Below are positions 28,794 through 36,531 of a stretch of DNA of 64,000 nucleotides, piece by piece. This stretch comes from Bacteroidia bacterium (GTDB lineage Bacteria > Bacteroidota > Bacteroidia > M30B66), in NCBI GenBank assembly GCA_018401705.1, contig JAGYKL010000009.1:1-64000 (forward strand), given 5' to 3'. A program made the position numbers and the translations under genes. Position 1 is the stretch's first letter. Each line of letters opens with the position of its first letter. The notes beneath the pieces are model-generated. The model ran no database searches. It saw only the letters and a list, made by a program, of their open reading frames with translations, and was not told the DNA's origin.

Positions 28794-31700
28794 TTGAAGC
28801 TATACCAATTTGCAAGAAGCATTATTTTATTAGTTGCAATTTTATACGCTTCTGATTCTTTGCTTGTTTTCACAGCAAATGGCTGGAGATTTAAGAATTA
28901 TTCAGTGGACGATGGATTAGCTCAAAATTCAATCAACGTCTTTTATCAAGATAATCTAGGTTATTTATGGATTGGAACTCAAGATGGAATTAGCCAGTTT
29001 GATGGACTTACGTTTTTTGATATTCTGGAGATAGTCTATTTTGTAATAAGTTTATATGGGATATTTCATCAGTAAAAATGGAGAATTCTGGATAGCAACC
29101 TTTGGAGGGGGCTTGATTTATTATAATTTATTCTCCAACAAAGCAAGCTGCTACTCAAAAATATGATTCAATAAAATGAATTATCAAGCAATAGAATTTT
29201 TGCATTGAAAACGAGGGAGAATCTGGACATTTGGCTTGGTAGCAATGAAGGTATAATATTCTTTGATAAAGCAACCCATACTTACAAAGAATACTTGCCA
29301 AAGTATAATGCTGAAGGACAAAGAATGATAATTATATAGGTAAGGTAAATCCACTAAACAACATCTTTGGTTCAGTGGGGATTATGGATTAGGCTATTTT
29401 AAAAAAGACTGAAAAGGACATCATGAATCCCAAGGTTGTTTTCAAAGAGAAAGTCTCTGACCTAACTGTATTAAGAACGACGTATACTTTTCTTCCGGAA
29501 ATAAAATCTACAGAATAAATAAAAAAAATAATTCCTACTCCAACATATCAAAATTCATTGAGATTGAAAACAATACTCCCATTAATTGTATTCTGACATA
29601 AAAAAATCAACTATGGCTAGTTGAAGCAGCGATGGCCTTTATGTTTATAATGATGAAACAAAATCATTAATTAATCAAAGCAAAACACGTCTGACAAATA
29701 CAGCTAGTCCATAATAATGTTGCGTCTCTTTTCATGAGCAGAGACGGAACTAACCTATGGGTTGGCACAAGAAATGGCATTTCTAAAATCGAAAATGTAG
29801 ATAATCCTTAATAACCTAATAAGAAGACCAATGATAAAAAGGGCTGATAAGTCCCCACGTTAGCTCGTTTGTCGAAGAATCAGACTCTATAATTTATGTT
29901 GGAACTAATAAAGGAGTTCTAAATTAAATCTAAAGAATCAAGAATTGATTTTCCAAAGTTTATTGTCTACTGAACCCAAATTCACTGGAGTATGTGGTTT
30001 CTCCTTACAAATGGAAATGATAAAATACTTGTTGTATAAAAACAATGGTGTTTGTCATTGATAAAAAACAATTTATACAAGCCTTTCTTTAAATGGAACT
30101 TACCCTGAAATTTAAAATACAATAATTAATATATTCTATGCAGATAAGAAGAAACAACTATGGCTTGGAACATCTAACAGGACTATAAAATCCACTGAAA
30201 CTGGTTCAATACGACATTTATTACAACTGAACAGGGATTTAAAACATAGTGTTTATGCAATAAAAAGTGATAGATAAAAATAGAATTTGTGACTGCATCT
30301 GGAGGATTATCTTGCTATGACCAAGAGCAAGATTACATTTTACCGGTAAAGAGCTAGATGGTAAAAACTTTATCCTCACAATGCATATTGATCATTTAGG
30401 AATACTTTGGATTGGAACAACACAAGGAATTGTTAAGTCAAAAATCTATAAACGATCTATCCACATCAGAAATTGAAGAAGTAACAAGACTAAGGGAAAA
30501 CGCATTTAGTGAATTAAACAAAGCAAACCTTCCTAATGATGTAATTTCAGCATCCTACAAGATAGCAAAAATGACATTTGGGTTTCTACAAACAAGGTAT
30601 TGCTAAAATTGATTTTGTAAAAGAGACAGTTGTTAACATTGAGTGTTTCTGATGGCTTACAAAGTAATGAGTTCAATCAAAATGCCTATTTGAAATCATC
30701 AAAGGTTACTTTTTTATGGTGGCAAGATGGTCTTAATTACTTTAACCCAGACTCAATAAGTAATCATATCATCATCGAAAACCATACTTAACCTCATTAT
30801 CTATCTATGGTGAAGAGGTTAAAGTGGACAAAACCACTCTTCTGGAATTACAAATTGATAATTCTATCATTTGGAAAACTTAAACCTGTCTTATCTTCAA
30901 AACGCTTTTCTATTCGATTTGGATCCACCTACTCCGCTACCGAATCAATAATATACAATTACAAGTTAGAAGGTTTTGATGATGAATGGATAGCTCAAGT
31001 AGTAATAATATAGCTACCTATACAAATCAATGGGACTATACATTTCTAATTACAAGGATTTCTTACGACAAAATAAGAATGAGTCACAAATTACAAAACT
31101 AGTTATAAATTTCAACTCCTCCTTGGAAAACCTGGTATGCTTTCGCATTGTATTTTCATAGCAATAGGAGCAAATTATTTTATTCATTTGTAAAATTTAG
31201 AATAAATAAAGAAAGAAAAGAAATTGAATTAAAAAGACAACTGGAAAGCAAGACTAAAACGTGAAGCATTTGAAAACAAAGCTCAGCAGATTTTCAATGC
31301 TGGGAAATATATCACAAAGATTAATCTGGTTACTGAAATCACAAAAGTCAGTTTGCTAAAGAAATCAATTCAGCTCTGGATAAGGTTCAAGAACTGTCAA
31401 AAATCTAAGCAGATCTATGCGTGATTTTTTATGGAATCTTAATCCGCAAATGGATAATATTCAGGAACTCTCCTATAAAATCATTGATTCTGCCAAATTA
31501 TTTACTAGAAGACACTGAGATAGAACTATTTGTAAAAACCACAAGCATTAAATAAGAGCAAATTAAGCATAGACATCAAAGAAATGCATTATTGATTTTC
31601 AAGAGTTAGTTTTAAATATTGTTAAGCATTCTAATGCAACCAAAGTTGAATTCAGTGTCAAAGAGAGCCCAAAACAGTTTCGTTTATTCTAAAAGAAAAT

Positions 31701-31862
31701 GGAATTGGCTATGATACATCTATTGAAAGAAGAATCATTATGGTCTTCAGATAATTAAAGATAGAGCTCTAAAGATTAAGCTGAATTAATAATTAATAGT
31801 AAAAATAAAGATGGTTCTACGATACCTTAGTTGTTAAATACCCCAAATGGGTAATTAGCTAA
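28794..31862 (+). pseudogene. decayed propeller/Y_Y_Y sensor histidine kinase
   Basis: About 3 kb in which pieces of one protein appear in changing frames, broken by many small indels and stops. In order: a signal-like start and GLAQNSINVFYQDNLGYLW at about 28.9 kb; propeller units such as GEFWIATFGGGLIYYN (29.1 kb), NLWVGTRNGISKIEN (29.76 kb) and GILWIGTTQGIVK (30.4 kb); a Y_Y_Y piece NYKLEGFDDEW (30.96 kb); a HisKA_3-type stretch MRDFLWNLNPQMDNIQEL (31.4 kb); GLQIIKDRA (31.75 kb); and a plausible C-terminus stop at 31860-31862. It was a NarL-partner sensor kinase. Neighbouring genes are intact, so true decay is favoured over poor sequence, but neither is proven. Confidence 0.85.
31839..31853 (+). 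promoter_or_regulatory. putative LuxR-type operator upstream of response regulator
   Basis: TACCC, five bases, GGGTA: an inverted repeat ending 22 bases before a perfect TAnnTTTG. The half-site ATGGGTA is the complement of TACCCAT, which fits the NarL heptamer consensus TACYYMT. It overlaps the last codons of the decayed kinase. Confidence 0.5.
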
Positions 31863-31875
31863 GAAATAATCACAA

Positions 31876-31883
31876 TAAATTTG
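31876..31883 (+). promoter_or_regulatory. -7 element TAAATTTG of the response-regulator gene
   Basis: A perfect TAnnTTTG 16 bases before the ATG, about 30 bases from the operator centre; no TTG at -33, consistent with activator dependence. Confidence 0.55.
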
Positions 31884-31899
31884 TTCCAAAAATTTTCTC

Positions 31900-32523
31900 A
31901 TGGATAAGATTAGTGTTTGCATTGTTGAGGATGAACCTGAATTACTCAAATTATTCAGTCAAATTATTGAGAGCTCTCCCGATTTGTCTTGTTATTTAGC
32001 AGTTGATAATTGCGAGAATGCGCTTAAGAATATGGCAGATTTCTGCCCTGATGTAGTTTTGATGGATATTAACCTGCCTGGGATGAATGGGATTGAAGGT
32101 ACTAGAAAAGTTAAAAGTCTTTGCCCTAATTGCGACATTATTATGCTTACGATTCAGGAAGAAAATGATTATGTATTTGATTCTCTTTGCGCAGGCGCAT
32201 CGGGATATCTGCTAAAAGACAGTTCTCCTAATAAAATTCTTCAAGCTATAATAGAGGTGAAGTCTGGGGGATCTCCTATGTCGCCAAGTATTGCAAGAAA
32301 AGTGATTAAATCATTTCATCCTGCAATAAACAATCCTCTGAGTGATAGAGAACTTGAAGTACTAAAGAAATTAACTCAAGGACAAAATTACAATACAATT
32401 GCTAACTCACTGTTTATTAGCGGAAACACCGTGAAGGCGCATATCAAAAATATCTACCGAAAACTTGAGGTAAATTCAAGAGCAAGTGCAGTTGAAAAAG
32501 CAATTCATAAAAGATTGATATAA
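31900..32523 (+). CDS. NarL/FixJ-family response regulator
   Basis: A 207-residue regulator. The receiver has the acidic pair in IVEDEPEL, phospho-acceptor Asp56 in VLMDINLPGMNG, a Thr/Ser switch in IIMLTIQ, and Lys in YLLKDSSP. The C-terminal LuxR HTH follows (LSDRELEVLKKLTQG, TVKAHIKNIYRKL). It lies directly behind the decayed propeller kinase, the usual partner arrangement in Bacteroidota, so it probably lost its cognate kinase. Similar inverted repeats upstream of its own promoter and of the next operon suggest it activates both. Confidence 0.95.
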   Translation: MDKISVCIVEDEPELLKLFSQIIESSPDLSCYLAVDNCENALKNMADFCPDVVLMDINLPGMNGIEGTRKVKSLCPNCDIIMLTIQEENDYVFDSLCAGASGYLLKDSSPNKILQAIIEVKSGGSPMSPSIARKVIKSFHPAINNPLSDRELEVLKKLTQGQNYNTIANSLFISGNTVKAHIKNIYRKLEVNSRASAVEKAIHKRLI

Positions 32524-32527
32524 AAAC

Positions 32528-32541
32528 TACCCATATGGGTA
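32528..32541 (+). promoter_or_regulatory. putative LuxR-type operator, perfect palindrome
   Basis: TACCCATATGGGTA is a perfect 14-bp palindrome, two abutting TACCCAT heptamers, five bases after the regulator stop and 24 bases before TAACTTTG. Confidence 0.6.
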
Positions 32542-32565
32542 ATAGTTTGATGTGTTGTGGCCCGG

Positions 32566-32573
32566 TAACTTTG
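32566..32573 (+). promoter_or_regulatory. -7 element TAACTTTG of the lipoprotein operon
   Basis: A perfect TAnnTTTG, about 31 bases from the operator centre and 21 bases before the ATG at 32595. Confidence 0.6.
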
Positions 32574-32594
32574 TTGCCACTAATCAATCATGCT

Positions 32595-33128
32595 ATGGTA
32601 CATATATACAAAAGCTTGTTATTTATAAGCTTAGCACTTCTAATTACCTCTTGTAAAAAAGAGGAAGACAAAGACAAGAACAATAATAATAATTCTCAAA
32701 ACACAGCTCCCGCGCCTACAATAACCGAATTAAAAGCTGCATTTAATGGTACAGAGTGGATTGCTAAAGTTGAAACTATTGAGTGTGTTTTTGTTTCTGT
32801 ACTAGGGAGCAATTCAATTACTATTGAAGGAGAGGCCGAAGATGGGAGTTCAATAACAATTTCTTTGTCATTATGGAACAACAACCCAGGCACATTTGAA
32901 ATAGCAGAGGTGGGCTTTTCTAACTATGTAGGCATGACCTACCGAACAAATAACTCAGTAAGTTATTCGGCTCCAAGCCAAAGCCCTAATGCTGGTGGAT
33001 CGCTTGTCATTTCATATTGGGACGAACAAAAGATAAGAGGAAGCTTCAATTTTGTTGGTGGACAGGATAACTCAAATGAGACTGTCACCCTTACAAATGG
33101 CACTTTCAGCATTCTAACTGTTAACTAA
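32595..33128 (+). CDS. hypothetical lipoprotein (DUF6252-like)
   Basis: A 177-residue lipoprotein. The ATG at 32595 gives a signal with lipobox ITSC followed by a KKEEDKDK run and a short Asn-rich linker. The body AAFNGTEWIAK, then strands with SITIEGEAEDGSSITISL and GGSLVISYWDEQKIRGSF, resembles Bacteroidota DUF6252-type beta-sandwich lipoproteins; that match is from memory. A longer frame from 32535 runs through the operator and promoter and was rejected. It shares an operon with the T9SS gene that follows after eight bases. Confidence 0.8.
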   Translation: MVHIYKSLLFISLALLITSCKKEEDKDKNNNNNSQNTAPAPTITELKAAFNGTEWIAKVETIECVFVSVLGSNSITIEGEAEDGSSITISLSLWNNNPGTFEIAEVGFSNYVGMTYRTNNSVSYSAPSQSPNAGGSLVISYWDEQKIRGSFNFVGGQDNSNETVTLTNGTFSILTVN

Positions 33129-33136
33129 ATTAAGCT

Positions 33137-34159
33137 ATGAAAAAAAACTACTTTAAAAAGCTATTGGTCATTTGCTCTGTTCTTTTGAGTACACATGTAT
33201 TTTGCCAAGTTATTATCCAAGAATCAAGCATTCCAGTTGAAGGGGACTCTGTAGTTATTGCTATTTGCAATGAGCTTCCGCAGCCTGGCGATGCAGGTAC
33301 TGGTGTTTCCTGGGATATGTCGGGCTTAACTGAAAATTCAGAGCAGTATTTTGTATTTGAAAATCCTACTTCAACTTTGTGGGCTGAAGATTTTCCATCG
33401 GCAACAATTAGTGGTAGAAGTTGGGACGGAAGTGTTAGCTATTATAAACTTGATGATGAAGGCTTAAGCGTTGTTGGGCTAGCAAGTATTATTAATGCCT
33501 CTGACACTTTTCTTTTAAACTATAATGATGATGAATTCTTCATCGGATTACCACAAAGTTACGGCGACATGAACACTGATGGCTTTGATGGAACTTCGAA
33601 TACGTTGGGTTTTGAAGTGCCTTTTAATGGAAATGTTAATTTAGAGGTTGATGGGGAAGGAACACTTGTTCTTCCAAATGCTTCCTATTCAAATGTTCTA
33701 AGATATCATCTAGAAAGAGAATTTACTACCACATTTATGGGTTCATCAACTACGACAACTAAAGAGCAGTGGGCTTGGTGGTCGCCTGAATATAGATTCT
33801 GGCTCTTGATTATGGAAACCAATATTGAACCCTCAGGAACTTCTCATCTTGTATGGTATAATAAAGATCCTCAAGAAATTATTGTAACGCATAATGATAA
33901 CCTCTTACTGCATGAGAATTTGAAACTACATCCGAACCCATGTAATAAAGAAAATGCAATTAATTTCTTCTGGCATAAAAATGAACAGAATGCCCAATTG
34001 ATGGTATTTGACTTGCAAGGAAAACTAATCCTTTCTGATGAGATTAGTCTCAATTCAGGGATAAACAGTTTGACTTTGAATCTTAATTCAAACCTTTACT
34101 TAATTAGCATTTGTACTACTGATAAGGTATCTAACACACTTCTAAATATTTTAGACTAA
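33137..34159 (+). CDS. secreted T9SS type A sorting-domain protein
   Basis: A 340-residue secreted protein: signal MKKNYFKKLLVICSVLLSTHVFCQ, a beta-rich body with many Gly/Asp/Asn turns and a Trp-rich patch (KEQWAWWSPEYRFWLL), then a T9SS C-terminal domain from LKLHPNPCNKENAINFF through LNLNSNLYLISICTTDK. No enzyme motif visible. It is the second gene of the operon behind the LuxR-type operator, so it is a likely output of that two-component system at the cell surface. Terminator follows. Confidence 0.85.
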   Translation: MKKNYFKKLLVICSVLLSTHVFCQVIIQESSIPVEGDSVVIAICNELPQPGDAGTGVSWDMSGLTENSEQYFVFENPTSTLWAEDFPSATISGRSWDGSVSYYKLDDEGLSVVGLASIINASDTFLLNYNDDEFFIGLPQSYGDMNTDGFDGTSNTLGFEVPFNGNVNLEVDGEGTLVLPNASYSNVLRYHLEREFTTTFMGSSTTTTKEQWAWWSPEYRFWLLIMETNIEPSGTSHLVWYNKDPQEIIVTHNDNLLLHENLKLHPNPCNKENAINFFWHKNEQNAQLMVFDLQGKLILSDEISLNSGINSLTLNLNSNLYLISICTTDKVSNTLLNILD

Positions 34160-34184
34160 TTTTATTTAAACTCGAATGTTTTCC

Positions 34185-34218
34185 AAGAGCCTGTATATAA
34201 ATTATATGCAGGCTTTCT
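34185..34218 (+). terminator. terminator of lipoprotein/T9SS operon
   Basis: AGCCTG (34188-34193) and CAGGCT (34209-34214), extended by an AT-rich inner stem, then TTTCT. Confidence 0.65.
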
Positions 34219-34258
34219 ATTTATTAGTAGATTTATATTTCAAAGAATTGCAAATTAA

Positions 34259-34798
34259 ATGAACTTCTTCCTTCGCCCTTGGAAAAATACTGACCTGGAA
34301 AGCCTTGTGAAATTTGCCAATAATAAAAAGATTGCAGACAACCTTACTGATAAATTCCCTTACCCTTATACTGAAGAAAACGGTAAGGCATTTATAGAGT
34401 TTGCGACGAAGAATAAACCAGTAAATATTTTCGCAATAGACATTGATGGTGAAGCTTCAGGCGGCATAGGAATTCACCCTCATGATGACGTTTCCAGAAT
34501 AAATGCCGAACTGGGTTATTGGCTTGCTGAACCCTATTGGGGAAATGGCATCATTAGCGAAGCTATAAAAATGATTATCCCTTATGCTTTTCAAAACTTT
34601 GAAATAAACCGCATCTATGCTAGACCATTTGAAAGTAATCTCGCTTCAAAGCGTGTTTTAGAAAAAGCTGGGTTTATTTTTGAAGCGAGGTTCGAGAAAA
34701 CTCTGATTAAAAACGGAGTCCTGCTCGATGAACTGTTCTTTGCAATCAGAAAGGATTCATGCCCTATGTCAGACATTTCAGATAAGGTCAAGCTGTAG
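34259..34798 (+). CDS. GNAT family N-acetyltransferase (RimJ/RimL-like)
   Basis: A 179-residue acetyltransferase. The RimJ/RimL-type start FLRPWKNTDLESLVKFANN, GYWLAEPYWGNGIISEAIKMI with the acetyl-CoA pyrophosphate loop, and ESNLASKRVLEKAGFIFEA are all present. Substrate unknown; relatives acetylate ribosomal protein N-termini or small molecules. The start is the ATG at 34259. It converges with lnt and overlaps its 3' end by 11 bases. Confidence 0.92.
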   Translation: MNFFLRPWKNTDLESLVKFANNKKIADNLTDKFPYPYTEENGKAFIEFATKNKPVNIFAIDIDGEASGGIGIHPHDDVSRINAELGYWLAEPYWGNGIISEAIKMIIPYAFQNFEINRIYARPFESNLASKRVLEKAGFIFEARFEKTLIKNGVLLDELFFAIRKDSCPMSDISDKVKL

Positions 34799-36413
34799 TT
34801 TCCTTTTTCCTAAACTTCCTAATTATTGGTTGGATTAACCAAGAATAAAGAATTAGCCAGATACTAAGAATTAAGGCACTTAAACCAAGAATATCGCCCG
34901 TTATTGAATAAATAGTAAGATGATTATTCAGGTTTATCGTTGCAGCAATTGCTGAAGGGGTCCAATAAGCTCTTCGCTCCAGAACATCGCCTCTTTGGTT
35001 TATAACAGCACTTACACCTGTATTTGCCGAACGAATAACGTCTCTTCTACTCTCAATAGCTCTTAATCTGGCATAAGCCAAATGCTGCTTATAGCCGGGA
35101 GTGTCGCCCCACCAACCATCGTTGGTGATGATTGCAATAAAGTTAGCTCCACCTCGAATGTAGTTTTGAATAAAATCTCCATAAACCGACTCATAGCAAA
35201 TTGCCGGGGCTACAATTTGAGAATCATTATGACCATGAAATACAGTTCGTTCATCCTGTCTTCCTAAGGTTCCCGTAGTTCCACCAAGGTCGATGGCTAA
35301 TGACTCAATATGCTTAAATAGCCATGGAAATGGCATCTGCTCCACACCAGGAACAAGCTTTGATTTGTGATAAATACCTATCTCATTTCCTTTGAAGAAC
35401 AATGCAGTATTAAAAGCATCATAATAAACTTCCGGATCTCTAGTTTGCCTTGCTGTAATTGATTTTTCATCACCCAGCAAATAAAACTGATGGGTTTCAG
35501 CACCAATGAGAATGTTCAGTTTGGGATGCCTATCTAGAAACTGCTGAATTTTTAAAACTCTTGGATATTCACTTAGATGTTCTTCATCCAATGAACCTAC
35601 CAAGGCTGTTTCTGGACCAAACAACCAATCGGTTGTTGAATCAGTTACTGTATTTGCGAGTTGAAAAAATGCATCTAACTGCGCATCAAACGTGGCGTTG
35701 TTGAATTTAATTCCATATGGATCTATGTTTGGCTGAACAATGGCAACATTTGCTTTTGCATCAACCTTTTCCTCATAAGAAATATATTGAAGAATAGACA
35801 ATAAAGAAGGAATAAGTAGCACAAACAAAGGAAATCTGAGACCCAAAAGAATGGGAGTTTCGGGGTGGCTAATCTTCCTCCGGAAGGAGTTATATACGAG
35901 TATGTTCATCAACAAAATCCATATTGATCCACCTAAAATTCCTGTAAATTCATACCATTGAATAAGTTCTGGCATGTTAGCCATAGAGTTTCCAAGAGTT
36001 AACCAGGGCCAGGATAATTCCCAACTGTGATGGATATATTCAAAGCCTATCCAAAGAACTGGGAAATAAATCCAGGAGCGATTCGATGGAAGCCTTCTCT
36101 TTATTTGAAAAGCAGCAGTAAAAACACCTGCCATGATTGCTGAATTGGCCAAAAAGGCAAGCAATGCGCCTTCAAACGAAGCATTTTTCACCCACCAAGT
36201 GCTTCCAACATTCCAAATAAGGAAAGTCAAGTAAGACAATCCATAGAGTTTGAGTGCAGCCATTTTAACAGGCGCATGCCTGAGATAATCTTCAATGAAA
36301 AGCAAAGGAATCCAGGCTATGAAGATCAAAGGCACGAAGCCTATTTCAGGCCAGGAGAAAGCAAGTAAGACTCCTGAAAACACAGCTAAAAGCAATAATC
36401 GAATTGGATTCAT
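34788..36413 (-). CDS. lnt: apolipoprotein N-acyltransferase
   Basis: A 541-residue membrane enzyme that adds the third acyl chain to bacterial lipoproteins. About eight N-terminal membrane helices precede the nitrilase-like domain, with the catalytic triad Glu268 (GPETALV), Lys350 (IYHKSKLVP, followed by EQMPFP) and Cys406 (APAICYESVYG), and a C-terminal helix. The ATG at 36413 is chosen over the upstream extension. It fits the large lipoprotein load in this window. A TATCTTTG lies seven bases upstream. Confidence 0.94.
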   Translation of the reverse strand: MNPIRLLLLAVFSGVLLAFSWPEIGFVPLIFIAWIPLLFIEDYLRHAPVKMAALKLYGLSYLTFLIWNVGSTWWVKNASFEGALLAFLANSAIMAGVFTAAFQIKRRLPSNRSWIYFPVLWIGFEYIHHSWELSWPWLTLGNSMANMPELIQWYEFTGILGGSIWILLMNILVYNSFRRKISHPETPILLGLRFPLFVLLIPSLLSILQYISYEEKVDAKANVAIVQPNIDPYGIKFNNATFDAQLDAFFQLANTVTDSTTDWLFGPETALVGSLDEEHLSEYPRVLKIQQFLDRHPKLNILIGAETHQFYLLGDEKSITARQTRDPEVYYDAFNTALFFKGNEIGIYHKSKLVPGVEQMPFPWLFKHIESLAIDLGGTTGTLGRQDERTVFHGHNDSQIVAPAICYESVYGDFIQNYIRGGANFIAIITNDGWWGDTPGYKQHLAYARLRAIESRRDVIRSANTGVSAVINQRGDVLERRAYWTPSAIAATINLNNHLTIYSITGDILGLSALILSIWLILYSWLIQPIIRKFRKKETTA

Positions 36414-36420
36414 AGGCTGC

Positions 36421-36428
36421 CAAAGATA
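36421..36428 (-). promoter_or_regulatory. -7 element TATCTTTG, 7 bases before lnt ATG
   Basis: On the minus strand a perfect TAnnTTTG with a seven-base gap to the ATG. Confidence 0.45.
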
Positions 36429-36467
36429 CACAGTTCGTGTTTTGCTATTGTTTAGATACGATTAAGC

Positions 36468-36503
36468 ATAAAAAAATCCGGAATCTTGTTCAGATTCCGG
36501 ATT
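36468..36503 (-). terminator. terminator of the PKD/T9SS gene
   Basis: AATCCGGAATC (36475-36485), 7-base loop, GATTCCGGATT (36493-36503): a perfect 11-bp stem followed on the minus strand by a run of T. Confidence 0.9.
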
Positions 36504-36531
36504 CTAGCAAACAACCAAGGGTGAAAACAGA

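Noticed and set aside
28537-28797. 86-residue frame on the plus strand
   Set aside because: It runs straight through the tRNA and has no coding character; the tRNA explains the sequence.
30412-31013. Two short plus-strand frames (64 and 68 residues)
   Set aside because: They are surviving fragments of the decayed sensor kinase, not independent genes.
28794-31862. Programmed frameshifting to rescue the broken kinase
   Set aside because: There are many breaks and in-frame stops over 3 kb; no slippery site could restore one product.
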